Source: Fodinibacter sp038258215 (lineage in GTDB: Bacteria; Actinomycetota; Actinomycetes; Actinomycetales; Dermatophilaceae). Taken from it: DNA of 64,000 bases. This document shows positions 37,256-46,219 of this stretch, piece by piece (the stretch's first letter is position 1; each line of letters begins with the position of its first letter). The notes under the pieces were generated by a model. The model had not been told where the DNA came from. It did no database searches and was given only the letters and a program-made list of their open reading frames with translations. The stretch covers positions 1-64,000 of the forward strand of contig JBBSQC010000020.1 of assembly GCA_038258215.1 (NCBI GenBank), read 5' to 3'. A program made the position numbers and the translations under genes.

Positions 37256-38521
37256 TCAGTACCAGTGCGGTGACCGGGTCTGCCACGTCTCCCAGGCGCG
37301 GCACGGGGTGCCGTAGCGCGAGGAGATGTAGGTCAACCCCCAGGCGATCTGGGTCCGTGGGTTGACCAGCCAGTCGGCGCCGGCACTGGCCATCTTGCTC
37401 GCCGGCAGGGCCTGGGGGATGCCGTAGGCCCCGGACGAGGGGTTGTCGGCACTCCAGCGCCACCCGCTCTCGGCGTTCCACAACCGGTCCAGGCAGACCC
37501 ACTGCGACGCGTCGAAGGACTGCATCACCATCCCTCGTGCGACGGCCCGGGGGTCGAGCTGGGCGGCGGACAGGTCGGCGCTCCCTCCACTGCCGACCAA
37601 CGGCAACGAGCCCGGCCCCGGGCCGAGGGGACCGGCCGCGGCCTGGGCCTCGGCCACGAGCGCGTCCTGCCGAGCCTGCTCGACCTCCACCGTGCTCTGG
37701 TGCACCTCGGCGAGCTCGGCCACCATCTCCTCCTGCTGCGCCTCGATGCGAGCCGCCGCCTCGGCTGCCTCCGTGGCCTTCTGCTGAGTCGCGACGAGAG
37801 TGGCCTGCACCACGGCCGTGGCCCCCTTCTGTCGGGCCTGCGCCTCGTTCGCGACGGCCTGGTCGGTGCGGGCGGCGCTGGCCGTCAGCGAGGCGTCGAC
37901 GAGGTGTGCCTGGTGGACCGTGCCGATCGCGTCGATGTCGGCGTGCAGGTTCATGAAGTCCTGCACCCCGTCGGCGCTGAGGTACATCGCCCAGTTGTTC
38001 ATCGGCCCCGCGCCCTGCATGTACGCGGCAGCGGCATCCTGGCGCACGACCAGGTCAGCCGCGTGGGCGGCCCGCCGGGTGGCCCCGGCACGCGCGTTCG
38101 CGGCGTCTGCCGCCGTGGTCAGGCGATCGAGGTCGGCGACGGCGCGCGCGTAGGCCGCAGCCGACGTCGAGACCTCGCCCTGGACCGCACGCAGCGTGGC
38201 CGATGCCTCGTCGTACCTGGCCTGGAGCTCCGTCACCTTCCTCACGGCCTCGGCCTCGACGGCCCGGGCGGCGTCCACGTCGGCCTGGGACGGTGCCGTC
38301 TCCTGCGCCGTTGGGGTCGGCTGCGCCGTTGGGGTCGGCTGCGCCGTTGGGGTCGGCTGCGCCGATGGCGAGGAGGAGACCGACGGCGATGGCGACGGCT
38401 GGGCGACCGCAGGCACGGCACCGATGACCAGCAACCCCGCGAGCACCGGCGCCACGAGCGCGACCCGTCCCCGTCGCGAGGACGGAGTGAGGCACGGCGG
38501 CACGCGCCACGATCTGCTCAC
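37256..38521 (-). CDS. Secreted coiled-coil protein with C-terminal lytic-transglycosylase-like domain
   Basis: A 421-residue exported protein. A signal peptide (about residues 18-40, LVAPVLAGLLVIGAVPAVAQ) is followed by a Ser/Pro/Thr-rich linker with three QPTPTA units, then an Ala/Gln/Glu-rich coiled coil (about 78-300). The last 90 residues match the actinobacterial transglycosylase-like pattern: WVCLDRLWNAESGWRW with the likely catalytic Glu, SSGAYGIPQALPASKMASAG and ends in W-Y. This suggests peptidoglycan cleavage or remodelling outside the cell, tethered or regulated by the coiled coil. GTG at 38521 follows GGAGGTCCG. Confidence 0.85.
   Translation of the reverse strand: MSRSWRVPPCLTPSSRRGRVALVAPVLAGLLVIGAVPAVAQPSPSPSVSSSPSAQPTPTAQPTPTAQPTPTAQETAPSQADVDAARAVEAEAVRKVTELQARYDEASATLRAVQGEVSTSAAAYARAVADLDRLTTAADAANARAGATRRAAHAADLVVRQDAAAAYMQGAGPMNNWAMYLSADGVQDFMNLHADIDAIGTVHQAHLVDASLTASAARTDQAVANEAQARQKGATAVVQATLVATQQKATEAAEAAARIEAQQEEMVAELAEVHQSTVEVEQARQDALVAEAQAAAGPLGPGPGSLPLVGSGGSADLSAAQLDPRAVARGMVMQSFDASQWVCLDRLWNAESGWRWSADNPSSGAYGIPQALPASKMASAGADWLVNPRTQIAWGLTYISSRYGTPCRAWETWQTRSPHWY
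38304..38357 (-). repeat. Three exact 18-bp tandem repeats (QPTPTA coding)
   Basis: The unit TGCGCCGTTGGGGTCGGC (plus strand) is repeated three times without a mismatch, at 38304-38321, 38322-38339 and 38340-38357. It codes for the QPTPTA linker of the coiled-coil secreted protein. Exact identity at the DNA level suggests recent expansion and likely length variation between strains. Confidence 0.9.
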
Positions 38522-38655
38522 CGGACCTCCACCGACTCCGAACCCAACCCGTCCCCAATGCTACGTCGCAGCGGCGCCGTCGGTACGGCATACGGCGCAT
38601 CGCGCCAACCGTGCGGGGAGCGGTGCCGAGGGATCTCCCGTGCGACGATCTCGCC

Positions 38656-39483
38656 ATGACCAGACCGCTCGCGACCGGTGGTGCGCCGGGCGGCCGCCCC
38701 GGGCGCCCCGAGGTGAGAGCGGGCGGCACGCTGCTCACCATGGCGGACTTCGTCCGGGCCACCGGCGGCCACCCCGTGGCGACCCTGGACGTCGGGTCCG
38801 GCTTCGTGCCCCCGGCGTATGCCGTCTCGTCCGGGGATTCGGCGGGCGTCGCCTTCCACCGGCGGTCCGACCACGGCGTGCCCGGCTCGGCGATCCTCGG
38901 AACGGCATCCGACGTGAGCATTCTCATGGATGATGCGGACGTGCGGGCCTGGGTGACCCGCGCACCCAACCGCTACCTCAGTGTGCCGCGCGGAACCATG
39001 CCCGTCGTGCTGGCCCGGCTGGACCTCGGCACCCGCGGCGGTGAGTGGGACTGGATGTGGACCGACCGGCCGCCGCCGGTGGTCCCGGGCGAGGTCGCGG
39101 TCGCGCCGCTGGACCCGGCCGCGCGCCAGGAGGCAGAGGACTTCCTCGCTGCGCACAGCCCACGCACCCACGGCCAGCCCTTCGCCCGGCCCGGCCAGCA
39201 CTGGGTGGCCGTGCGGGACGAGGGCTCGGGTCACCTCGTCGCGATCGGCGGCAGCGAGCCCTCGCAGGCGGGGACGCCCACGCTGGCGGGAATCGCGGTG
39301 GCGAGCGACCGGCGCGGGCAGGGCTGGGGCGCGGCGGTCACCGCCCACCTCACCCGTCGTGCGGTGGCCGAGCACGGTGCCTGCGCTCTGGGGATGTTCG
39401 CCGACAACCTCGGGGCTCGGCGGCTCTACGAGCGGTTGGGTTTCACGATCGGGATGGAGTGGACCAGCCGCTGGTTCCGGTGA
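38656..39483 (+). CDS. GNAT-family N-acetyltransferase with long N-terminal domain
   Basis: About 275 residues. The C-terminal part carries the GNAT signature: LAGIAVASDRRGQGWGAAVTAHL with the pyrophosphate loop RRGQGWG, then CALGMFADNLGARRLYERLGF. The first 130 residues form a separate domain containing a short WDWMWTDRPPP segment, so this may be one of the double or FR47-type acetyltransferases. Substrate unknown. The ATG at 38656 lacks a strong ribosome site; an upstream frame to 38611 is less likely. Divergent from the coiled-coil gene. Confidence 0.82.
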   Translation: MTRPLATGGAPGGRPGRPEVRAGGTLLTMADFVRATGGHPVATLDVGSGFVPPAYAVSSGDSAGVAFHRRSDHGVPGSAILGTASDVSILMDDADVRAWVTRAPNRYLSVPRGTMPVVLARLDLGTRGGEWDWMWTDRPPPVVPGEVAVAPLDPAARQEAEDFLAAHSPRTHGQPFARPGQHWVAVRDEGSGHLVAIGGSEPSQAGTPTLAGIAVASDRRGQGWGAAVTAHLTRRAVAEHGACALGMFADNLGARRLYERLGFTIGMEWTSRWFR

Positions 39484-39560
39484 GTCGCCTACCGTGGGAA
39501 GGCACGTCCGCTGCAGGGCAGACCCTTGCGCCAGGACCGACCCGCCCAGAGAGGTGAGAC

Positions 39561-40385
39561 ATGCCCACCGTGACCAACGGCTCCGTCGACATCCACTACG
39601 AGGACACCGGAGGCGAGGGCCGACCCGTGGTCCTCGTCCACGGGTGGCCCCTCAGCGGGGAGTCCTGGGGTGACCAGGTGCCCGCACTGGAGGAGGCCGG
39701 GTTCCGCGTCGTCCGCCACGACCGTCGCGGCTTCGGGCGCTCGGACAAGCCCGGCGCGGAGTCGACCTACGACTACGACACCCTGACCAGCGACCTCGAC
39801 GCGCTGATGACGTCGCTCGACCTGCGCGACGCAAGCCTCGTGGGCTTCTCGATGGGCGGCGGCGAGGTGGCCCGCTACGTCGGCACCTACGGCGAGGACC
39901 GGCTGCGGAGCATCGCCTTCACCGCGGCGATCCCACCCAACCTGCGCAAGGACGACGACCACCCCGACGGCGCGCTCGACGACGCCACGCTGAGCGGGAT
40001 GCAGGACGCGTTGCGAGCCGACCCGAACGGCTTCCTCGACGAGTTCACGCGGAACTTCTTCACCGCAGGCGGCGAGATGCGGGTCACCGAGGAGCAGCAG
40101 CAGGCCGCCCTGGACCTCGCACTCCAGGCCGACGTGCACGCCGCCGCCGAGTGCATCCGGTCCTGGGTCGAGGACTTCTCCGGGGACCTCGAGAAGGTGC
40201 ACGTGCCGACCCTGGTCATCCACGGCGACTCCGACATGATCGTGCCGATGGAGGTCTCCGGTCAGCGCACCCACGACGCCGTCGACGGCAGCGAGCTGCA
40301 CGTCGTCGAGGGCGGCCCGCACGGCATCAACACCTCGCACACCGAGGAGTTCACCCGGGTGCTGCTGGAGTTCCTCGCCCGCTGA
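39561..40385 (+). CDS. Alpha/beta hydrolase, non-haem chloroperoxidase/esterase-like
   Basis: This 274-residue cytoplasmic enzyme has the classical alpha/beta hydrolase triad: nucleophile Ser97 in GFSMGGGEVAR, Asp in HGDSDMIVP (about 221) and His in GPHGINTSH (about 253). The oxyanion region VVLVHGWPLSGESW and a YDYDTLTSDLDALM segment place it near arylesterase/chloroperoxidase-like members. Esterase activity is more likely than halogenation. AGAGAGGTGAGAC precedes the ATG. It ends 17 bp before a very large hairpin. Confidence 0.9.
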   Translation: MPTVTNGSVDIHYEDTGGEGRPVVLVHGWPLSGESWGDQVPALEEAGFRVVRHDRRGFGRSDKPGAESTYDYDTLTSDLDALMTSLDLRDASLVGFSMGGGEVARYVGTYGEDRLRSIAFTAAIPPNLRKDDDHPDGALDDATLSGMQDALRADPNGFLDEFTRNFFTAGGEMRVTEEQQQAALDLALQADVHAAAECIRSWVEDFSGDLEKVHVPTLVIHGDSDMIVPMEVSGQRTHDAVDGSELHVVEGGPHGINTSHTEEFTRVLLEFLAR

Positions 40386-40401
40386 CCCGGCTCCCCGGCA
40401 T

Positions 40402-40496
40402 CCCAACTTTCTCGCCCGATCCCGGAACCTTCAGGTCAGCACCCCTTCGGATGTGGTGCTGACCTGAAGGTTGCCTCATCGGGCGAGAAGGTTGGG
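40402..40496. terminator. 95-nt two-tier hairpin between convergent hydrolase and aspS
   Basis: Inner arms AACCTTCAGGTCAGCACC (40426-40443) and its exact complement (40455-40472) form an 18-bp stem with an 11-nt loop. Outer arms at 40402-40420 and 40478-40496 pair at 18 of 19; the odd pair is a U-G wobble in plus-strand RNA. Symmetrical 5x5 internal loops separate the two stems. It lies between the ends of the hydrolase gene (+) and aspS (-). Likely a bidirectional terminator, unusually long. Confidence 0.7.
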
Positions 40497-40536
40497 GCGG
40501 CGGTCAGGGGGTCGCGCGCGCCCCTCGCGTCCAGGG

Positions 40537-42336
40537 TCAGGCGTCGGTCTTCGGCTCGGATGCCGGGGGCCGGCTGTCGATGCCGGCCTCCTTGCGCTGC
40601 TGCGGGGTGATCGGCGCCGGCGCGTCGGTGAGCGGGTCGTAGCCGCCCCCTGACTTCGGGAACGCGATGACGTCGCGGATGCTGTCGAAACCGCCGAGCA
40701 GCATGACGATGCGGTCCCACCCGAAGGCGATGCCGCCGTGCGGAGGCGCCCCGAACGCGAAGGCGTCCAGGAGGAACCCGAACTTCTCCTGGGCCTCCTC
40801 AGGGGCGAGACCCATGACGGCGAAGACCCGCTCCTGGACGTCGCGGCCGTGGATACGGATCGACCCGCCGCCGATCTCGTTGCCGTTGCAGACCATGTCG
40901 TACGCGTAGGCGAGCGCCGGCCCCGGGTCGGTGTCGAAGGTGTCCATGAACTCGGCCTTCGGCGAGGTGAAGGCGTGGTGCACCGCGGTCCACGCGCCGC
41001 CGCCCACGGCCACGTCGCCCGCTGCGACGGCATCCGCCGCGGGCTCGAAGAGCGGGGCGTCGAGCACCCAGAGGAAGCTCCACGCCGACTCGTCGATCAG
41101 CCCGCCGCGGCGGCCGATCTCCAGGCGCGCCGCACCGAGCAGCGCGCGCGAGGACTTCGCCGCCCCGGCGGCGAAGAAGACGCAGTCGCCGGGCTCGGCG
41201 CCGACGTGGGCAGCGAGGCCGGACAGCTCGGTCTCGGAGAGGTTCTTGGCGACGGGTCCGGTGAGGCTGCCATCGTCCTGGACGAGCACGTAGGCGAGCC
41301 CGCGGGCACCGCGCTGCTTGGCCCACTCCTGCCACGCGTCGAGCTGCTTGCGCGGCTGGCTCGCGCCACCGGGCATGACGACCGCCCCGACGTAGTCGGC
41401 CTGGAACACGCGGAACGGGGTCTCGGCGAAGTAGTCGGTGCACTCGACGAGCTCGAGGCCGAAGCGCAGGTCGGGCTTGTCGCTCCCGAAGCGGCGCATC
41501 GCCTCGGCGTAGGTCATCCGCGGGAAGGGGGTGTCGAGGTCGGCGCCGATCAGCCCCCAGATCTCCTTGACGACGGCCTCGCCGAGCTCGAGCACGTCGT
41601 CCTGCTCGACGAAGCTCATCTCGATGTCGAGCTGGGTGAACTCCGGCTGCCGGTCGGCGCGGAAGTCCTCGTCGCGGTAACAGCGGGCGATCTGGTAGTA
41701 GCGCTCCATGCCGGCGACCATGAGGAGCTGCTTGAAGAGCTGGGGGCTCTGCGGCAGGGCGTACCAGGAGCCGGGCGCCAGCCGCGCGGGCACGAGGAAG
41801 TCCCGAGCCCCCTCCGGCGTGGAGCGGGTCAGGGTCGGAGTCTCGATCTCGACGAAGTCGCGGTCACCGAGCACCCGGCGGGCCGCGGCGTTCACCTTCG
41901 AGCGGAGCCGGATCGCGTGACCCGCCGACTGGGTGCCGGGGCGACGCAGGTCGAGGTAGCGGTGCTTGAGCCGGGCCTCCTCCCCCACCGTGGTTCGCTC
42001 GTCGAGCTGGAACGGCAGGGGGGCCGCGGGGTTGAGCACCTCGATGCCGGACGCCACGACCTCGACCTCACCCGTCGGGAGGTCGGGGTTGACGTTGCGC
42101 TCCTCGCGAGCGGCGACCTCGCCGGTGACCTGCACGCAGAACTCGCTGCGCAGGTCGTGGGCCGAGCCCGTGAGCACCTCGTCGCGCGCCACGACCTGCA
42201 CGACACCACTGCCGTCGCGCAGGTCGATGAAGGCCACGCCGCCGTGATCGCGCCGCTTCGCCACCCACCCGGTGAGGGTGACGGTCTGGCCGGTGTGGGC
42301 GGCACGCAGGGTGCCGGCCTCGTGGGTGCGGAGCAC
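40537..42336 (-). CDS. aspS: Aspartyl-tRNA synthetase
   Basis: This 599-residue class II synthetase has an N-terminal OB-fold (VLRTHEAGTLRAAHTGQTVT, WVAKRRDHGGVAFIDLRDG), core motif 2 CYRDEDFRADRQPEFTQLD, and motif 3 HGGIAFGWDRIVMLLGG. Length and the central insertion fit the bacterial-type enzyme. Many actinobacteria use it with GatCAB to make Asn-tRNA as well; that is not decidable here. I use the GTG at 42336; the frame to 42666 adds non-homologous residues. Confidence 0.96.
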   Translation of the reverse strand: MLRTHEAGTLRAAHTGQTVTLTGWVAKRRDHGGVAFIDLRDGSGVVQVVARDEVLTGSAHDLRSEFCVQVTGEVAAREERNVNPDLPTGEVEVVASGIEVLNPAAPLPFQLDERTTVGEEARLKHRYLDLRRPGTQSAGHAIRLRSKVNAAARRVLGDRDFVEIETPTLTRSTPEGARDFLVPARLAPGSWYALPQSPQLFKQLLMVAGMERYYQIARCYRDEDFRADRQPEFTQLDIEMSFVEQDDVLELGEAVVKEIWGLIGADLDTPFPRMTYAEAMRRFGSDKPDLRFGLELVECTDYFAETPFRVFQADYVGAVVMPGGASQPRKQLDAWQEWAKQRGARGLAYVLVQDDGSLTGPVAKNLSETELSGLAAHVGAEPGDCVFFAAGAAKSSRALLGAARLEIGRRGGLIDESAWSFLWVLDAPLFEPAADAVAAGDVAVGGGAWTAVHHAFTSPKAEFMDTFDTDPGPALAYAYDMVCNGNEIGGGSIRIHGRDVQERVFAVMGLAPEEAQEKFGFLLDAFAFGAPPHGGIAFGWDRIVMLLGGFDSIRDVIAFPKSGGGYDPLTDAPAPITPQQRKEAGIDSRPPASEPKTDA

Positions 42337-42521
42337 GGAGGGTCCTTCTCGGTCGGTGACGGTGTCCGCTGGCTCCGGAGCCGTGATCACGGCGCTCGAT
42401 GTGGCCCGGTGGCACCGGTCCGCCAGCCCGGTCAGTCTAGGGACCGACGCGAGTCCATACGAATCAGTAACGTCTCGGGGCACCGGGCCCCTGGTGGTCG
42501 CCGCTGACATACCGTGCCTCC

Positions 42522-43616
42522 ATGGGACGCTCGTGGCGCTGGCTGGTGGTGCTGGCCGTCGTCGCCACCCTCGCCGCGCTGCCTCTCCTCGTCGCGGCGT
42601 TCCCACTCGGTGGCCGCGACGACGCACCGGCCCTGCTCGAGCGGATGCGCGGGTCCTGGTCCGCACCGTTCGCGGGGTACGCGGAGTCCTCGGGCAGCCT
42701 CGCGCTCCCTGCCGCCGACACCCTCGACGACGTCAGCGCCCTCCTCGGTGGCCGGACCCAGGTGCGGGTGTGGTGGCGGGGCGCGGACGACTGGCGCGTC
42801 GACACCCTCGACCCGACCGGTGAGAAGGACCAGTACTCCCTCGACATCGGCACCGTCACCTGGGACTACGGGGACAACCGCACGACCTACGGCGAGGTCG
42901 ACCTCGGTCAGGTGCGACTTCCGCGGTCCCGCGACATGGTGCCCCCGCAGCTCGCGGCACGGCTGCTGGCCGGGGCCACCCCGGAGCGCGTCTCGGACCT
43001 GCCGCCACGACTCGTGGCCGGGCGGGCCGCCGTGGGGCTGCGCTTCCGCCCTGCCGACCCGCTCGGCAGCATCGAACGGGTGGATGCCTGGGCCGACCGG
43101 GAGTCCGGCATCCCGGTGCACGTCGACGTCTACGGCCGTGGGGAGCGGACGCCCGCGGTCTCGACCACCTTCCTCGACTTCAGCAGCGACACACCGGACC
43201 CGTCGGCCACCAGCTTCGAGCGACCGGTGGGGTCCCGCGTGGGCAGCGGTCGGCGCTTCGACCTCGTCCGAGCGGTGGGGAGAGCGCCGGATGCCGGCCT
43301 GCCCCAGGAGCTGCTGGGCTACTCGCGGCTCCCCACCACGCCCGGGCTGGAGGGGGTCGCGCAGTACGGGCGCGGCACGACCCAGTTCGCCGTCGGGGTG
43401 CTGCCCAACCGGGCCGCCGACTCCCTGCGAGACCAGCTGATGATCTCGGTGGGCGCCACCACGCTGCCCGAGGGGATCGCCCTGACCGTCGGGCCGCTGG
43501 CGCTGCTGCTCACCGACCCCTCGGTCACCGGCCGCCCCCTGCTGCTGACCGGGACCCTGACCCCCGACGGACTGGCCCGGGCCGCTGGCGGCCTGCGCGG
43601 GAGCTCGATCCGGTGA
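42522..43616 (+). CDS. Secreted/anchored LolA- or RseB-like protein of unknown function
   Basis: A 364-residue protein with one N-terminal membrane segment (about 5-26, RWLVVLAVVATLAALPLLVA) and no lipobox. The periplasm-side domain begins with SWSAPFAGYAESSGSLALP and QVRVWWRGADDWRVDTLD, a pattern of repeated beta strands like the LolA/LppX/RseB fold; I infer the fold only. Its stop overlaps the GTG of an ABC transporter ATPase gene (GTGA), so it is probably coupled to that exporter. Divergent from aspS. The substrate is unknown. Confidence 0.75.
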   Translation: MGRSWRWLVVLAVVATLAALPLLVAAFPLGGRDDAPALLERMRGSWSAPFAGYAESSGSLALPAADTLDDVSALLGGRTQVRVWWRGADDWRVDTLDPTGEKDQYSLDIGTVTWDYGDNRTTYGEVDLGQVRLPRSRDMVPPQLAARLLAGATPERVSDLPPRLVAGRAAVGLRFRPADPLGSIERVDAWADRESGIPVHVDVYGRGERTPAVSTTFLDFSSDTPDPSATSFERPVGSRVGSGRRFDLVRAVGRAPDAGLPQELLGYSRLPTTPGLEGVAQYGRGTTQFAVGVLPNRAADSLRDQLMISVGATTLPEGIALTVGPLALLLTDPSVTGRPLLLTGTLTPDGLARAAGGLRGSSIR

Positions 43617-44566
43617 GCCTCCCGCAAGCAGGCGAGTGCGTCATCCGCACCCGGGGCCTGACCAAGGTGTTCGGGTCGGTCTCCGCGGTGGTGGACGTCG
43701 ACCTGGACGTGCGCCGGGGGGACGTCTACGGCTTCCTGGGCTCCAACGGCTCGGGGAAGACGACGACCGTGCGGTGCCTGCTCTCCCTGGTGCTGCCCAC
43801 GTCCGGGAGCATCGAGCTGTTCGGCGAGCGGATGCCGCGAGCCTCCGGGTCGGTGCTCGGCCGGGTCGGTGCCCTCGTGGAGGGTCCGGCGGCCCACGGC
43901 CACCTCTCCGGTGTCGCCAACCTCGCACTGCTCGACGCGAGTGCTCGGTCCCCCGCCGGCCCCCTCGGCGGTGGTCGCGGGGACCGCCGCGACCGAGCGA
44001 GGCACGCCCTCTCCCTCGTCGGGCTCGAGGCCGCCGGCCGGCGGCCCGTGCGGGCGTACTCCCTCGGGATGCGCCAGCGGCTCGGGCTGGCCGCAGCGCT
44101 CATGCGCCAGCCGGAGCTCCTGGTGCTCGACGAGCCCACCAACGGCCTCGACCCGCGCGGCATCCGCGAGATCCGCGAGCTGCTGACCTCCCTGCACGCG
44201 TCGGGCACCACGATCTTCCTCTCCAGCCACCTGCTCTCCGAGGTCGAGCAGCTCTGCACGCGGATCGGACTGATCGACCGGGGCGCCCTGGTGTTCGAGG
44301 AGGACCTCGTCGACCTGCGGGCACCGACGGGCCGGATCCTCGTGGTGACCCCCGACCCTCACCGGGCCGGGGACGTGCTCGGTGCGCAGGTCGAGGAGCA
44401 CGACGGGGAGCGACTGCTGGTCAGGTCGGCCGACGCCGTCGGTCTCAACGCCCGCCTCGTCGGTGCCGGGGTGCGAGTGCGCGAGCTCGGGCCGGAACGA
44501 CGCTCGCTCGAGGACGTCATCGAGGAGCGCACCCGCGCCCGCGAGGCCGACGAGGTCGCCCGGTGA
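43613..44566 (+). CDS. ABC transporter ATP-binding protein
   Basis: A 317-residue ATPase with Walker A GSNGSGKTT at 43-51, the signature YSLGMRQRLGLA at 149-160 and Walker B LLVLDEPTNGLD at 169-180. Between helical subdomain elements, residues of about 113-128 form a Gly/Arg/Pro-rich insertion (SPAGPLGGGRGDRRDR). The C-terminal extension after residue 225 is longer than in minimal transporters. GTG at 43613 overlaps the LolA-like gene; its stop overlaps the permease start. An exporter or drug/peptide resistance transporter is most likely. Confidence 0.92.
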   Translation: MSLPQAGECVIRTRGLTKVFGSVSAVVDVDLDVRRGDVYGFLGSNGSGKTTTVRCLLSLVLPTSGSIELFGERMPRASGSVLGRVGALVEGPAAHGHLSGVANLALLDASARSPAGPLGGGRGDRRDRARHALSLVGLEAAGRRPVRAYSLGMRQRLGLAAALMRQPELLVLDEPTNGLDPRGIREIRELLTSLHASGTTIFLSSHLLSEVEQLCTRIGLIDRGALVFEEDLVDLRAPTGRILVVTPDPHRAGDVLGAQVEEHDGERLLVRSADAVGLNARLVGAGVRVRELGPERRSLEDVIEERTRAREADEVAR

Positions 44567-45378
44567 ACGGCACCGAGCTCAGCAAGCTGTTCGGCCGGCG
44601 GCGCACCTGGGCGGCCATCGCCCTGCTCAACCTGCTGCCCACCATCGTCGCCGCGCTCCTGGCCTGGACCGGTATCGCACCGCGACCGGGCACCGGCCCG
44701 GCCTTCCTCAGCGCCGTCACCGCCAACGGCTCGCTGTTCGCGATCGCGGCGCTGGCCATCGTTCTCCCCCTCTTCCTCCCCGTGTCGATCGCGGTGGTGG
44801 CCGGGGAGTCCGTGGCCGGGGAGGCCCAGGCGGGCACGCTGCGCTACCTGCTGATCCGGCCGGTGGGGCGTACCCGCCTGCTGGTCCGCAAGCTGGTCGC
44901 GATCACGGTGTTCATCCTGGTCGCCGTGCTGTCGGTCGCGGGGGTGGGTTTCGTCGTGGGGCGGCTGCTGCTCGGCAACGCGCCCCTCTCGGGGGCGATG
45001 CTCAGCCTGTCGGGCTCGGCCCTGACACCCGGGCAGGTCGCGTGGCGCAGCGCTGCCGCGATCGTGTTCGTCACCATCTCGATGCTCGGGGTGGCTTCCC
45101 TCGCCCTGTTCCTGTCGACGCTGACCGACTCACCGCAGTCGGCGACCCTGGGGGCCCTGGCCTTCCTCATCGGCTCCTCCCTGCTGCTCACCGTCGACGC
45201 CGCCCGCCCGCTGCAGCCCTACCTCCCCACCCGCTACTGGCTCTCGTTCGTCGACCTCTATCGCGACCCGGTGCTGTGGAGCGACATCGAGCGCGGGGTG
45301 GGCCTCCAGCTCGTCTACGTCGTCGTGTTCCTCACCGCGGCGTGGGCGAACTTCACCACGCGAGACGTCACGAGCTAG
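44563..45378 (+). CDS. ABC-2 type permease
   Basis: A 271-residue membrane protein with about six transmembrane segments, e.g. LFAIAALAIVLPLFLPVSIA, LVAITVFILVAVLSVAGVGF, and the final VGLQLVYVVVFLTAAWANF. The cytoplasmic loop GESVAGEAQAGTLRYLLIRP is the ABC-2 permease motif. GTG at 44563 overlaps the ATPase stop (GTGA), so the three genes 42522-45378 form one unit. Its last 11 bp overlap the end of the convergent lipase gene. Confidence 0.9.
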   Translation: MNGTELSKLFGRRRTWAAIALLNLLPTIVAALLAWTGIAPRPGTGPAFLSAVTANGSLFAIAALAIVLPLFLPVSIAVVAGESVAGEAQAGTLRYLLIRPVGRTRLLVRKLVAITVFILVAVLSVAGVGFVVGRLLLGNAPLSGAMLSLSGSALTPGQVAWRSAAAIVFVTISMLGVASLALFLSTLTDSPQSATLGALAFLIGSSLLLTVDAARPLQPYLPTRYWLSFVDLYRDPVLWSDIERGVGLQLVYVVVFLTAAWANFTTRDVTS

Positions 45379-46174
45379 TGCTCGCGCGCAGCCTCGAACA
45401 GTCGGCGGGAGTCCAGGTCGGAACGCCGCCCTCGCCGAGCGCCTCGGCCACGAGGGCCCGGACCAGTGGGTCGCCGGGGAGGTCCCCGTGGCGCGCGGTG
45501 TCATCGGGGCAGATGCTCTGCAGCGACGGGCTGGGCACGCCGTCGACCACTGCCGAGGATGCCGGCACCACCACGTCGTCGAGGGTGGTCCACAGCGAGA
45601 GGAAGACCAGCCCGTCCGGCACCGGCTCGGCGTCCAGCCGCCCCAGGAGCGGGCTGCCCGGGGCCAGCTGTCGGCACGCCGCCGGGCAGGACCCGGCCAC
45701 GAGGGAGCCCAGGGAGGCGAGGTCGGTGCCGTGGTGCGGGGAGCCGAGCGTCACGAGTCGGCGCACCCGGTCGCTGCCGCCACGCTCGGTGGCCCAGAGC
45801 CGGGCCACGACGCCGCCGGCCGAGTAGCCCACCAGGTCCACCGAGGATGCTCCGGCCCGAGACAGTGCGGCCTCGACGGCGGCGCCGAGCACGCTCGCCT
45901 GCTCGTCGAGGTCGCCCCGGCCGTCGCCCGGTAGCGCGAGCACGGCCACGTCGCGCCCGCCCGCCCGCAACGACTCCGCGAGCGGGGTGAGGGACTGGGT
46001 CGACCCTCCGTATCCCGGCACGAGCAGCACCGGACCGAGCACGGCCTGGTCGACCGGAGCCGGAGCCCGCTGGGCCAGAACTGCGGCGGCCCCGACGGCG
46101 ACCGATGCCGCGGCCACCAGCGCGACCAGAGCCACCACGAGACGTCGACGGGCCGGGGCCAGACGGGAGAGCAC
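45368..46174 (-). CDS. Secreted or membrane-anchored lipase-like alpha/beta hydrolase
   Basis: A 268-residue protein with a hydrophobic N-terminal segment (about 11-34) that is a signal peptide or anchor. The catalytic part has LLVPGYGGSTQSLTPLAE (oxyanion), the nucleophile Ser118 in GYSAGGVVARLW, LVTLGSPHHGTDLASLG, and a His near residue 238 in RHGDLPGDP. Two cysteine pairs (SCPAAC, SICPDD and PADCS) suggest disulfides outside the cell. This fits EstA/lipase class 2-like enzymes. It ends inside the convergent permease gene. Confidence 0.85.
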   Translation of the reverse strand: MLSRLAPARRRLVVALVALVAAASVAVGAAAVLAQRAPAPVDQAVLGPVLLVPGYGGSTQSLTPLAESLRAGGRDVAVLALPGDGRGDLDEQASVLGAAVEAALSRAGASSVDLVGYSAGGVVARLWATERGGSDRVRRLVTLGSPHHGTDLASLGSLVAGSCPAACRQLAPGSPLLGRLDAEPVPDGLVFLSLWTTLDDVVVPASSAVVDGVPSPSLQSICPDDTARHGDLPGDPLVRALVAEALGEGGVPTWTPADCSRLRASTSS

Positions 46175-46219
46175 ACCCCATCATCGGTCATCGACCGGAC
46201 GACCCCCTGAGGAAGCGGC

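Noticed and set aside
43636..45378. A 580-residue plus-strand frame linking ATPase region and permease
   Set aside because: The front is the ATPase gene read out of frame. The permease starts at the GTG 44563 overlapping the ATPase stop.
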